Part shown: positions 42,400 to 51,573 of the stretch, one piece after another
How the letters are laid out: every line of letters starts with the position of its first letter
How positions within the stretch are numbered: position 1 is the stretch's first letter
From: Panacagrimonas sp965216805
GTDB lineage: Bacteria > Pseudomonadota > Gammaproteobacteria > Nevskiales > Nevskiaceae
DNA length: 64,000 nt
Direction: 5' to 3'
Assembly (NCBI RefSeq): GCF_965216805.1
Contig: NZ_CBDCGN010000002.1
Coordinates: forward strand, 2,763,438-2,827,437
Translations under genes and position numbers: made by a program
The notes under the pieces: generated by a model
Told to the model about the DNA's origin: nothing
Database searches by the model: none
Seen by the model: only the letters and a program-made list of their open reading frames with translations

Positions 42400-43284
42400 T
42401 CACGCACGCACCGGCTTGCGATCAAAGATGCCGATTGCCGGCGTGCCATGCGCGCGCAAGACCGGTTCGATCTGGCGGTACAGCGCGTGGTAACGATAGA
42501 ACGGCACGCGGGGAAACGCGTGGTGGATCGAGTGCAGGTTCTGACCGAGCCAGAACCACTCCAGAGGTTTCATCCAGACCGGCATGATCAGGCTGTTGGT
42601 ATTGCGATAGCGCGCCGAATCTTCGTACGGCAGATGCGGGCGGTAGGCGAACCAGTAGACGGTGAAGAAGGCGCCGGCCAGATAGCCCGCGAGCAGCAGG
42701 ATGAGGGTCGACGTGGTCGGGATCAGCGCGAAGAAAGCCACTCGCCAACCGATCGCCAGCGTCACTTCGGCGAAGTAGATCGCACGCTCGCGCCGCGGCG
42801 CCGTCGCCCAGTAGTCGCGGAACAGGAAGGTGTTCTGCATCCAGAGGAACTTGACCCCGCAGACGATGAAGGCCAGGAAGCCGTGACGGCTGCCGACGAT
42901 GAGGTAGTCAGGGTCCTTGTCCGGCTGGTTGGTATAGCGATGGTGGGTGAAGTGCTCCACCGTGTGCGTGGAGTAGGGAATCATGATCAGTGGCGCGACC
43001 AAATAGCCGCAGAGATCGTTGAGCCATTTCAGCCGTTCGCGCCCGCCGTGGATGTTGCCGTGGGCGGCCTCGTGCAGCGGCGTGTACGACATGTAGGTCA
43101 GCACGGCGTAGATCGCAGTCGCCGCCCACAGCGGCACAAGACCGGCCGCGAACAGCCAGAAGTTCGCGACAAAGGCACCGATCACGACCGCCACCAGGAG
43201 GACCGTCGGCCACGCTACTGCGCCCGTATACTCTTTCGAGACGGCGATGGCCTGCTTGTTCAGCGCGATCAGATCCTGCTCCAT
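42400..43284 (-). CDS. fatty acid desaturase-type membrane protein
   Basis: A 294-residue di-iron membrane desaturase/hydroxylase. The three histidine boxes are HEAAHGN, HFTHHRYTN and HSIHHAFP. At least four membrane segments are visible (for example TVLLVAVVIGAFVANFWLFA). Acyl-lipid desaturase and carotenoid hydroxylase or ketolase relatives share this pattern, so the substrate is open. It is divergent from an AraC regulator whose N-terminal domain type often controls lipid or alkane genes, which favours a fatty acid substrate. Confidence 0.78.
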   Translation of the reverse strand: MEQDLIALNKQAIAVSKEYTGAVAWPTVLLVAVVIGAFVANFWLFAAGLVPLWAATAIYAVLTYMSYTPLHEAAHGNIHGGRERLKWLNDLCGYLVAPLIMIPYSTHTVEHFTHHRYTNQPDKDPDYLIVGSRHGFLAFIVCGVKFLWMQNTFLFRDYWATAPRRERAIYFAEVTLAIGWRVAFFALIPTTSTLILLLAGYLAGAFFTVYWFAYRPHLPYEDSARYRNTNSLIMPVWMKPLEWFWLGQNLHSIHHAFPRVPFYRYHALYRQIEPVLRAHGTPAIGIFDRKPVRA

Positions 43285-43412
43285 GGGTCACTCCGGGTTC
43301 GGCTTGTCGAGTCTCGAATCTACGCACAAGCAGCGACACGCGACAGCGCATTCCAGGCCTGTTGCAGGGCATATCTGGCCAGGCAGGGAGCGGAGAACCA
43401 CTGATAGAAGCC

Positions 43413-44429
43413 ATGTCAGCTCAGACCAGCGTTCTGCATCCTGTCGCCATTGCTCAGGTGATGGTCAACTTCGCCGCGCGTCAGGGCGTCGATGCCGAGA
43501 CTTGCCTGCTGGGTACTGACATGACTGCGGCACAACTGCGCGACGCAGAGGCACTGATCACGCGCGAGCAGGAGATGCGTCTGATCGAGAACCTGATCCT
43601 GGCGCTGCCGCAGGTGCCGGCGCTGGGCTTCGAGCTGGGCCTGCAATACAACGTGGCCACGTTCGGCATCTGGGGATTTGCGCTGCGCACCAGTCGCACG
43701 CTGCGCGAGGCGCTCGAGCGATGCCTGCGCTACCTGCCGCTGAGCACCGCCTACTGTCGCTTCTGGTCGGAAACCGACGAACGCGAGTTCGCCCTTTGCG
43801 CCGACCCCGGTGCCATTCCGCAGCACCTGCGCCAGTTCCTGCTGGAGCGCGATACCGGCACAGCGGTCAATCTCGTCAAGGAACTCAGCCTGTCCGGTAT
43901 CAGTTTGCGAGGCCTGGAGTACGCAGGGCCTGCGCCGGCGCACGCTGCGCGCATCGAGGCCTTGTGCGGCATTGCGCCGCGCTACGGCGGCGCTCGCAAC
44001 GCCATCGTGCTGCGGCGGGAGGATGCCGAGATCCCGTTGCCGATGTACGACGCCAACCTGGCCCGCCTGTTGGAGGATCAGTGCCGCGCCCAGCTCAAGC
44101 GGCGCCAGGTCAGCGGCGTCACCGGCCAGGTCCGCCAACTCGTCCTGGGGCCGCTGGGTCTGGTCGCGTCCATCGAAAATGTTGCGCAGCACCTCGCCGT
44201 GGCGCCGCGCAGCCTGCGGCGCAAGCTTGAAGCCGAAGGCACCAGCTTCCGCGACATCGTTGAAGACGAGCGCCAGCAACTGGCCGCGCAACTGCTGCAG
44301 GGCACCCAGATGAAGCTCGACGAGATTGCGCTACAGCTCGGCTACGGCGACACCGCCAGTTTCACGCGTGCGTTCCGGCGGTGGTTTGGGCAGGCACCGG
44401 GGGAGTACCGCAAGTTGTCTGGAAAGTGA
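43413..44429 (+). CDS. AraC-family regulator
   Basis: A 338-residue regulator starting at ATG 43413. The N-terminal Arabinose_bd-type domain (residues 20-200: FELGLQYNVATFGIWGFALR) is followed by the C-terminal two-HTH AraC domain (about 240-335: ENVAQHLAVAPRSLRRKLEA, IALQLGYGDTASFTRAFRRW). It lies 128 bases from the divergent desaturase gene and is the likely controller of it. The effector is unknown. Confidence 0.85.
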   Translation: MSAQTSVLHPVAIAQVMVNFAARQGVDAETCLLGTDMTAAQLRDAEALITREQEMRLIENLILALPQVPALGFELGLQYNVATFGIWGFALRTSRTLREALERCLRYLPLSTAYCRFWSETDEREFALCADPGAIPQHLRQFLLERDTGTAVNLVKELSLSGISLRGLEYAGPAPAHAARIEALCGIAPRYGGARNAIVLRREDAEIPLPMYDANLARLLEDQCRAQLKRRQVSGVTGQVRQLVLGPLGLVASIENVAQHLAVAPRSLRRKLEAEGTSFRDIVEDERQQLAAQLLQGTQMKLDEIALQLGYGDTASFTRAFRRWFGQAPGEYRKLSGK

Positions 44430-44498
44430 GCGTTGCACCGGGCCGATCGAAATCAATCTCGATGTGCGGTTGAACACTGACATTGGCCAGAGGCGGAG

Positions 44499-44864
44499 GT
44501 GGCGACCCGCGACACCGATCTGGGCGGCCGCCACATCAAGGCCGGCCACCGCGTGGTGCTGTGGGTGGGCTCGGCCAATCGCGACGAGGACGTGTTCGAG
44601 CAACCCGAGGTGTTCGATGTCACCCGCCACCCCAACCGCCACCTGTCGTTCGGCGCCGGGCCGCATTTCTGCCTGGGCGGGCCGCTGGGCAAGATCGAGC
44701 TCCACTGCGCGGTCGAGGAACTGCTGCGCCGCTACGACGGCATCGAGATCATCGGCAAGGTCGAACGCGTGCATTCGAGCTTCGTCACCGGCCTGAAACA
44801 CATGCCGGTGCGGCTGCGCAAGCGCGGCAGCACGGCCGCGCCGCGGGCGGCGGCGGTCGCCTGA
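44499..44864 (+). pseudogene. 3' remnant of a cytochrome P450 gene
   Basis: About 121 codons starting near GTG 44499 encode only the end of a P450: ATRDTDLGGRHIKAGHRVVL, SANRDEDVF and the heme-binding loop FGAGPHFCLGGPLGK with its Cys. The roughly 290 N-terminal residues, including the I helix, are missing, and a TGA stops the frame just upstream (44478-44480). It begins about 70 bases after the AraC gene. Its last 132 bases are repeated at 52506. The 44870-45097 stretch behind it holds no gene. Confidence 0.85.
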
Positions 44865-44869
44865 TTTCC
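44738..44869 (+). repeat. 132-bp direct repeat, copy 1 (P450 3' end)
   Basis: This segment is the same as 52506-52637 except for four substitutions over 132 bases, counted by eye. It covers the codons of GIEIIGKVERVHSSFVTGLK through the stop and TTTCC. The two copies lie 7.6 kb apart and bracket the catabolic operon and its TetR gene. Confidence 0.9.
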
Positions 44870-45097
44870 CTGCCCGAGAACGGGCGATTGACAGGGGTTG
44901 CTGCGATCAACACGGACATCGCGTGCTGAACCGTGCCAGCACTTCCGGCGACTCGCTGTTGTGAGCCACGCCGCGTGGGCAAACCCGGTTAAATGCGAAT
45001 AGTTGGCGGCTTCCGCTTCGGCAGCCGGGATGTTGCCGATGGGTTCCAGCAGTCGGCAGGCCAAGCTTGGTGGAGGATCGGTTCTGCCTGGGTGGGT

Positions 45098-46681
45098 TCA
45101 GGCCGTGGGCGCGCCTAGCAACCTCAGAGTGCCGGTGATCAGGGACCCAGCCTCGTCAAGCGGGCCGTCGGTGACCACGGTGCGGTCAGGGCGCAGCACC
45201 GCGCACCAACCGTAGGGAGCAGCGCCGGGCACCAGCGCGCCACTGAGGTCTTCGAAGGCGCGCTCGCCGCGATACAGGGCTTCGCCGCGCTGGCAGAACT
45301 GCACGATGCGACCGCCGCGCCGTACCCAGTCCGCGCGCATCTGCGCCGACAGATGCGTAGCCGGATCCAGGCCGAAGCCGACCAGCGTGAGTGCGGCACC
45401 GAGCGCATCGTCGCTGAGCAGGTGACGACCCTGGCCGTCACGCACGAGCGCCTGAGGCAGAGTGCCGCCCCGGACCAGCCGCGACCGTCCTTTCGCGAAC
45501 AGCCCGGCCGAGTACTCGTTCTTCGGCTTGACACCCAGTTCGTCGAAGTACGTGCGCAGCCCCGGAACGCGGCGCAGCAACATCATCGTGCCGTGAACGA
45601 GGATCGCCATAAGCCGGCTGCTCGGCATGACCAGGCTTCCCATGAACCGGGCCAGCGCGATCATCTTGGTCGCGTGCGGGCGACGCTCCTGGTCGTAGCT
45701 GTCGAGAATCGCGGGCGCGGCGCGATCCTTCACCACCCACGCGATTTTCCACGCGAGATTGGCCGCGTCGCGCAGCCCCGCGACCAGGCCCTGTCCCACG
45801 AAGGGCGGAGTGATATGCGCCGCATCTCCAACGAGAAACACATGGCCCCGGCTGTAGCGCTCGCAGGAGCGCGCGTGAAAGCGGTACACCGCCTTGCGCT
45901 CGATCTTCAGCTCACCGGCCTTGGCCCAGGGCGCGAGCAGGCGCGCGATGGTTTCGTCCTGTTCCATCTCCTCGCGCGTCTCGCCGGGCTGCAGCATGAA
46001 TTCCCAACGGATGCGTCCGCCCGGCGCGACCATGTGCGGCGTCGGACGCTTCGGATCGCAGATGAACTCCACGTGGTCGAAGTTGCCGGGCACGTCCTGC
46101 GCATCGACGATCAGCCAGTCTTCCGCGTAGGTCTTGCCCTCGAAGTCCTGGCCGATGGCCTTGCGCACCTTGGAGCCCGCGCCGTCCGCACCGACCAGGT
46201 AGCGCGTGCGCACCGTCACCTCGCGTGCGTCCGCCAGCCTGAGCCTTACGTGGATGCCATCGCTGTCCTCGACGAAATCCAGCATCTCGGTGCTGCTCAG
46301 CGTTGAGATACCCGCATGGCTTTCGGCCTGCTTGCGCAGCGCACGTTCCAGGTCCGGCTGGTAGAACGTGACCAGCTTGGGATGGCCGTCGACGCTGCCG
46401 CTGGTGTTGACTCGCGCGAACTCGCCGACGTGGGGGCAGTGCATGCGCACGTGCGGGATCGCGACCTTCTCGAAGGCGTCCTCCGCGAGCCCGACCATCT
46501 GCAGGATACGCAAGGCCTCGTTGTCGAGCGCGATGGCGCGCGGCGCCAGCAGGATGTCCGGCGCCTTGTCGATCACCAGGGTCCGCACGCCGTAGCGGCC
46601 GAGCAGCGCCGTCACCGCGGCGCCGACCGGGCCGTAGCCGACGACGAGCACATCGACCGATTCGGGAATGGAGGGGTTCAT
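45098..46681 (-). CDS. FAD-dependent aromatic monooxygenase, MhpA-like
   Basis: A 527-residue flavoprotein hydroxylase. The FAD dinucleotide motif is LVVGYGPVGAAVTALLGRYG (residues 13-32), and GHVFLVGDAAHITPPFVGQG supplies the second FAD-binding GD motif. The overall pattern, including the C-terminal thioredoxin-like part (GRIVQFCQRG to VVTDGPLDEAG), fits MhpA 3-(3-hydroxyphenyl)propionate hydroxylases. It would add an ortho hydroxyl to a phenol before ring cleavage. It is the last gene of the operon, 4 bases after the SDR gene. The substrate is not known. Confidence 0.85.
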   Translation of the reverse strand: MNPSIPESVDVLVVGYGPVGAAVTALLGRYGVRTLVIDKAPDILLAPRAIALDNEALRILQMVGLAEDAFEKVAIPHVRMHCPHVGEFARVNTSGSVDGHPKLVTFYQPDLERALRKQAESHAGISTLSSTEMLDFVEDSDGIHVRLRLADAREVTVRTRYLVGADGAGSKVRKAIGQDFEGKTYAEDWLIVDAQDVPGNFDHVEFICDPKRPTPHMVAPGGRIRWEFMLQPGETREEMEQDETIARLLAPWAKAGELKIERKAVYRFHARSCERYSRGHVFLVGDAAHITPPFVGQGLVAGLRDAANLAWKIAWVVKDRAAPAILDSYDQERRPHATKMIALARFMGSLVMPSSRLMAILVHGTMMLLRRVPGLRTYFDELGVKPKNEYSAGLFAKGRSRLVRGGTLPQALVRDGQGRHLLSDDALGAALTLVGFGLDPATHLSAQMRADWVRRGGRIVQFCQRGEALYRGERAFEDLSGALVPGAAPYGWCAVLRPDRTVVTDGPLDEAGSLITGTLRLLGAPTA

Positions 46682-46685
46682 CGGA

Positions 46686-47513
46686 TCAATCCGCCGAGTT
46701 CAGACCGAAGCGCCGCATCAGCAGGCGGTCCTTCACCGAAATCGGCAGGCGCGCGAGCAACGGCAGGCCGGTGCTACCCGCGCCGAGCCGGATCACGGGC
46801 TCCGGCTTGTCAGCCAGCACGGCGCGCACGAAATCCTTCGCGAACACGGTCGTCGGCGTCGCGTGTTCCTGCGAGGCGCCGGCGCGCTTGGCAATGCCGT
46901 CGGCGAAGCGTGCGTATAGCTGCCACTGGTGTTGCCCGGTCTGTGCCTTGGCACCGGCACCGAAGTTGGACTGCACCCCGCCCGGCTGCACCATCAGCAC
47001 CTCGATGCCGAAGGGCTTGAGTTCCATGCGCAGTGCATCGCTCAGGCTGTGCAGCGCGGCTTTGCTGGCGCAGTAGGGCCCGGCGAAGGGCGTGGTGAGC
47101 AGGCCGGAGACGCTGCCCAGGTTCACGATGCGGCCGCTGCCGCGCTTGACCATGGCGGGCACCACGGCCTGCACCATCGCAATGGGCGCGGTGAGATTGG
47201 TTTCCCACTGCAGACGAAGCTCGTCCAGCGACAGCTCGGCGGTTGGGCCCATCACCGGAATGCCGGCGTTGTTGACCAGCACGTCCACCGCGCCGTGCTG
47301 AGCCTCGACGGCCGCGACGCCGTTGCGGATGGATTCGGCGGAGGTGACGTCGAGTGCCAGCGTGTGGACGCCCTGCGCGGACAGGGCCGCGAGCGACTGC
47401 GGCTTGCGCGCGGTCGCCACCGCGATGCAGCCGCGAGCATGAAAGGCCTCTGCCAGCGCGTAGCCAATGCCGCTGGAGCAGCCAGTGATGAGAACAACGG
47501 GAGACTTCTTCAT
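46686..47513 (-). CDS. SDR-family oxidoreductase
   Basis: A 275-residue short-chain dehydrogenase. The cofactor motif is TGCSSGIGYALAEAF, NNAG is in VLVNNAGIPVMG, and the catalytic Ser-Tyr-Lys set is in VSGLLTTPFAGPYCASKAAL (YCASK). ATG 47513 overlaps the stop of the FAH gene by one base of its ATGA junction. It probably oxidises or reduces a hydroxyl or keto intermediate of the pathway. Confidence 0.88.
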   Translation of the reverse strand: MKKSPVVLITGCSSGIGYALAEAFHARGCIAVATARKPQSLAALSAQGVHTLALDVTSAESIRNGVAAVEAQHGAVDVLVNNAGIPVMGPTAELSLDELRLQWETNLTAPIAMVQAVVPAMVKRGSGRIVNLGSVSGLLTTPFAGPYCASKAALHSLSDALRMELKPFGIEVLMVQPGGVQSNFGAGAKAQTGQHQWQLYARFADGIAKRAGASQEHATPTTVFAKDFVRAVLADKPEPVIRLGAGSTGLPLLARLPISVKDRLLMRRFGLNSAD

Positions 47514-48637
47514 CAGGCCTCCGCGACGATGCGGTTGCGCTGCACGCCGAGGTCCACGCTGCCATCCGCGCTGCTAATGCTGGCCTCGACCACGTCACCG
47601 TTTCGGAGGTACTGCGTGCGCTTGGCCTGCACCTTGAAGAAGATCTCCCACTTCTTTTTCTCCGGCAGCAGCGCGCCGAGCTTCTGCTTGGCCGGCGACG
47701 GGACGGACAGCGCGCAGCCTGCGGGCGTGCCGGTGGCGAGCAGATCACCGGCCTCGAAGTCCTGCACGCTCGAGAGCTCGGTCAAGGTCTCGGCCGGTCC
47801 ATAGACGAGGTTCGCGGTCGTGTCGTTCTGGCGCACGTCGCCGTTGACGGTGAGCTTCAGTTGCAGCGCCTTGAGCGCGGCGATGCTCGACGCGTCCAGC
47901 AAGGTCAGCCAGGGCCCGACCGGCCCGAAGGTGCGAAAGGACTTGCCCTTGTAGAACTGCATCTGCGGAATCTGCACGTCGCGCGCGGAGTAGTCGTTCA
48001 CGATCACCGCGCCGGCAACGTACTCGTGCAGATTGGCGTCGGTGATCGTGGTCGCGCCGTGGATGGACTTGCGCAGCACAAGGCCCAGTTCGATCTCGTA
48101 GTCGAGGAACTTCACGACGTGCGGCTTGATCACGTCGGTGTCGGCGGGCGCGATGCAGCTCTGCGCCTTGGTGAAGATCATGTTGTAGCTCTTCACATCC
48201 GGGTCCATGCCGGACTCGATCATGTGCTGGCGGTAGTTCGCGCCTTGGCAGACGAACTGCTGGTTCTGCGTCACCGGCGAGAGCAGCTTGACGGCGGCCA
48301 GTTCCAGCGTCGCGCCACTAAGCTTGCTCAGCTCGGGCAGCGAAGAGCCGCGGATGAAGTCGCCGGTGGTGGCTAAATCACCCGGAACCGGGGTGATCTG
48401 GCTACCGCGGATCACGCCCCACTGGGCGCGGCCTTGGTGTTCGTAGCGGACGATGTTGAGGGACATGGCGGGAACTCGTTCGGTGGGAATGGGGGTCGGT
48501 ACGGGATTCGGGACTTCTTCGTACGGCGGCGTTGCATCGCAGGCGGTGATCGCAAATCCGCTGCCTGCGACCACCGCCGTTGCGGCACCGGCCTGGATCA
48601 GGCGACGTCGCGTGAAATCGGTGTGCGAGGCGCTCAT
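47513..48637 (-). CDS. fumarylacetoacetate-hydrolase-family protein with Tat/lipoprotein leader
   Basis: A 374-residue protein. Residues 1-58 form a leader: twin-arginine motif TRRRLIQAGAAT, a hydrophobic stretch, and the lipobox-like AITAC (Cys about 33), then a Pro-rich linker. The FAH domain follows, with YRQHMIESGMDPDVKS, metal ligands in DYEIELGLVL and NDYSARDVQIPQMQFYKGKS. FAH enzymes cleave acyl-pyruvates made by ring fission and are normally cytoplasmic, so an exported lipid-anchored one is unusual. An internal ATG at 48466 (MSLNIV) could give a cytoplasmic form. It overlaps both neighbours. Confidence 0.85.
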   Translation of the reverse strand: MSASHTDFTRRRLIQAGAATAVVAGSGFAITACDATPPYEEVPNPVPTPIPTERVPAMSLNIVRYEHQGRAQWGVIRGSQITPVPGDLATTGDFIRGSSLPELSKLSGATLELAAVKLLSPVTQNQQFVCQGANYRQHMIESGMDPDVKSYNMIFTKAQSCIAPADTDVIKPHVVKFLDYEIELGLVLRKSIHGATTITDANLHEYVAGAVIVNDYSARDVQIPQMQFYKGKSFRTFGPVGPWLTLLDASSIAALKALQLKLTVNGDVRQNDTTANLVYGPAETLTELSSVQDFEAGDLLATGTPAGCALSVPSPAKQKLGALLPEKKKWEIFFKVQAKRTQYLRNGDVVEASISSADGSVDLGVQRNRIVAEA

Positions 48638-49710
48638 CAGCCGAAGAGCTTGGCGAGCGTGATCAGCTTGCTCACGCTGAGATCCGGACTACGCCGCAGG
48701 TTGCGGATCAGCGCGACGATCGCCGACGGCGTGAGCTTGGGCTTGGTGAAGCTGGCCGGCATGGGCTGACCCCACTGCGCCATCGCGTCGCGACTGACCG
48801 GGTGCACACCGGTCGGGCGATCCGCGGTGAACAGATCGCCATCGCAGTAGTGCTCGTGCTTGGCGCCCCAGGGATCGTTCCAGTAATCGAAGATCTGGCT
48901 GCCGAAAATGTGGCGGCCGATGCCCCAGGCGTGCTTCCAGCCTTTCTCGCGCAGCACGCGCTGGCCCATGCCGACGGCATCGGCGTCCACCACCTCGAAG
49001 GCACTGTGGCTGTACGTCGGCATGAAGCCCTGCGCCATCGCGAGCGTGTGATGGTCGGCCGGTGTGTCGCCGAGATCTAGGCGGAAGAACGTCACCGCAG
49101 GCGAGCCGTCCGGCAGCACCTGCACATCGCTTGGGATCAATCCGAGATGCTGCGTGTACCAGGCGCTGGTGGCCTGGTAGTCCGCCACTTCGATCACGCA
49201 GTGGCCGAGACGGATCACTTCCGGCGGTTCCGGTGCCGGCCGCTGCGTGCCGTTGATGCGTACCGAAGCGCCGACCGAATTGAAGCGCAGCGGGCCGCGA
49301 TGCGGCAGTTCGTCGACCGAGGTCTGGCCGTGGATGACTTCCACTGTGAATCCGGAAGGATCGGTGAGAACAACGCGCTCGCCGCCGCCGGGATGCGTGA
49401 CGCGCTCGATGGCGCCTGCGCCTGGAAGTGCGGCGAGCTGTTCAAGGTCGGCGCGGCTGGCGACGGTGAACCCCATGCCGACGAAGCGCGCCTTCGCGGC
49501 GCGATGCACGCGATGGCAGTACGGCGCGCAGCCGGCGCCGCGCAAGTACAGCGTCTCATCCCTGCGCTGCGCGACGGCCAGGCCGAAGTCGGCGAGGAAG
49601 TGCTCGGCGCGGTTCAGGTCCGGGCGCTCGAACACGAGGTAGGCGAGCGAGGTCGCCTTCACCGTCGGGTTCGGGTGACGCGCCGGCTGGGCGGTGAGGA
49701 GTTCGGTCAT
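48637..49710 (-). CDS. VOC-family extradiol dioxygenase-like protein
   Basis: A 357-residue two-domain vicinal-oxygen-chelate protein. The Fe ligands of type I extradiol dioxygenases appear kept: His in RLGHCVIEV, His in YSHSAFEV and Glu in KHEHYCDGD. The N-terminal domain is the inactive repeat (TSLAYLVFERPDLNRAEHFL). It probably cleaves a catechol made by the FAD monooxygenase; the FAH hydrolase downstream would act on the product. It overlaps the FAH gene in an ATGA junction. Confidence 0.82.
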   Translation of the reverse strand: MTELLTAQPARHPNPTVKATSLAYLVFERPDLNRAEHFLADFGLAVAQRRDETLYLRGAGCAPYCHRVHRAAKARFVGMGFTVASRADLEQLAALPGAGAIERVTHPGGGERVVLTDPSGFTVEVIHGQTSVDELPHRGPLRFNSVGASVRINGTQRPAPEPPEVIRLGHCVIEVADYQATSAWYTQHLGLIPSDVQVLPDGSPAVTFFRLDLGDTPADHHTLAMAQGFMPTYSHSAFEVVDADAVGMGQRVLREKGWKHAWGIGRHIFGSQIFDYWNDPWGAKHEHYCDGDLFTADRPTGVHPVSRDAMAQWGQPMPASFTKPKLTPSAIVALIRNLRRSPDLSVSKLITLAKLFG

Positions 49711-49731
49711 GGTCGTGGCATCAGCAGGTGA

Positions 49732-50472
49732 TCAGGAGCGGGCGACGATGGTTTCGGCCAGGGACGGGAACAGCCGCAGCAGCAGCGGCAGGAAACGCGT
49801 CTGGCCGGGATAGACGTAGGGCTTGCCGGCGCGCGCGGCGCTCAGCGTCTGGCGCACCACGGACGCGGGTGCCAGCTTGTTTTTCACCGCGCGGTGCGCG
49901 ACGGCCGGTGTGTTCACCACGGGCGGCGCAACCTCGGTCACGCTCATGCCGAGCGGCGCGAGTTGCCGACGCAGCGCCTTGCTGAAGCTGCGCAGTCCCG
50001 CCTTGGACGCCGAGTAGATCGGCGCGCGCTGCGCTGGCGCCAGCGCGTAACCGGAGGTGACGAACACGATGCTGCTGTTCCGCGCCTCGCGCAGCGCCGG
50101 CAGGAATGCGGCCGTCAGGTGGATTGCGCCTTCGAGATTGATGCGCAGCTCGGACGTGAGGTCCGCGGTCTCCAGGTTGGCCGATGCAAAGTCCAGCTCG
50201 CGCAGCCCGCCGGCGTTGCTGACCAGCAACTGCACGGCGCCGTACTGCTGCGTGATCTTGCGCGCCAGCGCGAACACCGCGGCGCGGTCCGACACATCGC
50301 AGGATTCGGTGTGCACGCCCTGCAACTCGTCCGCGAGGCCTTGCAGCTTGCCGGCATCACGTCCGAGCGCGACGACGCGATAGCCCTCGCCCACCAGCTG
50401 TTCCACAAAGGCGCGGCCGATGCCCGAGGACCCGCCGCTGACCACGGCGACCGGCGGATTCGCGGCGCTCAC
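49732..50472 (-). CDS. SDR-family oxidoreductase, second
   Basis: A 246-residue short-chain dehydrogenase starting at GTG 50472, in a GTGA overlap with the PhyH stop. The cofactor motif is VVSGGSSGIGRAFVEQL, NAG is in LVSNAGGLRELD, and the active-site Tyr-Lys is YSASKAGL. It differs clearly from the other SDR of the operon. The C-terminus (LPLLLRLFPSLAETIVARS) is hydrophobic. Confidence 0.86.
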   Translation of the reverse strand: MSAANPPVAVVSGGSSGIGRAFVEQLVGEGYRVVALGRDAGKLQGLADELQGVHTESCDVSDRAAVFALARKITQQYGAVQLLVSNAGGLRELDFASANLETADLTSELRINLEGAIHLTAAFLPALREARNSSIVFVTSGYALAPAQRAPIYSASKAGLRSFSKALRRQLAPLGMSVTEVAPPVVNTPAVAHRAVKNKLAPASVVRQTLSAARAGKPYVYPGQTRFLPLLLRLFPSLAETIVARS

Positions 50473-51440
50473 GGCTGCCCCCAGGTCTGCTGCAGCTTGA
50501 GCGGCTGACTGGACGCGCGCAGTTTCAGTCGCGTCGCGGCAACGAGGTTGTTCCAGCCGGAGGCCAGCAACTGGATCTTGCTCGGCGCTTCCGGTGCGCG
50601 GCGCGCCTCGCGCTCGGCCGGAACCGGCTCCGGCAGGATGCGCGGGAAGGCCGCGCCGCTGAGCGCGCCGCCGACCTTCGAGTCGTGCGGAAAATGCACC
50701 GGCATGCGCTTGGACGAGGGCGCCCACACCACGTCGTCACCGGTCCAGCGCAGCGCCAGCGCGCGGCGGCGGCGCGTGCGGTGCGTGTTGCCGTAGCTGC
50801 CGTGCAGGGTCAGCGGGTGGAACATCAGGAGGTCGCCCGGTTCCATGTCCCAGTTCAGCAGCTCGTACTGCTCCGGATTGGCGTTGATGTCCGGGATGTC
50901 GTCCATCTGCTCGTCGATGATCGCGGCCACGTAGTCCGGCGAGATCGCCTTGAAGCGTTGCGGCCATTGGTGCGAACCGCGCACGTACATCAGGCCGCTG
51001 CTCTCGCGCGTCACTACGTCCATCGGGATCCAGAACGAGGTGATCTGCTCGCCGCGAATCGGCCAGAACGACAGGTCCTGGTGCCAGGGCGTGGGCGCGT
51101 TGGTGCCCGGCTCCTTGACGAACATCTGGTCGTAGAAAAAGCGCACTTCCTTCGAACCCATGAGCTGCTGTGCCCAGTGCGCGAAGGGGCCGTAGTAGAT
51201 CGCGTCGCGCAGCTCGTCCACGCGCTTCCAGAGAAACGTGTCCATTTGATAACCGGCGGTCTTGCGCGACATGAAGCGGCCCTGGACGGACAGATCGCCG
51301 CGCGCCTTCTCGATACCGGCCTCGATCAGGCGCAGCCAGTTGGAGTCGATCGCCTGCTTGATCATCACGACGCCGTCGTCGTGGTAGCGCTGGATCTCCT
51401 CGGCAGTGAGGGCGCGGCTGGGAACGCTGGCAAAGCTCAT
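50469..51440 (-). CDS. phytanoyl-CoA dioxygenase-family protein
   Basis: A 323-residue Fe(II)/2-oxoglutarate oxygenase. ATG 51440 is chosen because GAGGAGG sits just upstream; a longer frame to 51512 lacks this. The iron ligands are His and Asp in WHQDLSFWP and the distal His in HPLTLHGSYGN; an Arg follows in RRALALRW. It is the first gene of the operon, divergent from the TetR gene. It would hydroxylate the starting compound. The substrate is unknown. Confidence 0.85.
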   Translation of the reverse strand: MSFASVPSRALTAEEIQRYHDDGVVMIKQAIDSNWLRLIEAGIEKARGDLSVQGRFMSRKTAGYQMDTFLWKRVDELRDAIYYGPFAHWAQQLMGSKEVRFFYDQMFVKEPGTNAPTPWHQDLSFWPIRGEQITSFWIPMDVVTRESSGLMYVRGSHQWPQRFKAISPDYVAAIIDEQMDDIPDINANPEQYELLNWDMEPGDLLMFHPLTLHGSYGNTHRTRRRRALALRWTGDDVVWAPSSKRMPVHFPHDSKVGGALSGAAFPRILPEPVPAEREARRAPEAPSKIQLLASGWNNLVAATRLKLRASSQPLKLQQTWGQP

Positions 51441-51505
51441 TGGAACCTCCTCATCGGCGCCGCTCGCTTGCGGCACAGGAGATACTCTGGTCGTTTCTGA
51501 TGATT

Positions 51506-51534
51506 TTGTCAATATTGATTTATATGTCTATACT
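51506..51534 (+). promoter_or_regulatory. sigma-70-type promoter of the TetR gene with operator-like dyad
   Basis: TTGTCA (51506-51511) and TATACT (51529-51534) are spaced by exactly 17 bases. TCAATATTGA (51509-51518) is a perfect 10-base palindrome overlapping the -35, a likely TetR-family operator. The AT-rich block stands out against the GC-rich surroundings and also lies upstream of the divergent PhyH gene. Confidence 0.65.
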
Positions 51535-51573
51535 GCCCGCGCTTTCCATCGATTAATCCACACCCCCGCACCC

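Noticed and set aside
44499..44864. Functional P450
   Set aside because: Only the C-terminal third remains; the substrate and I-helix regions are missing.
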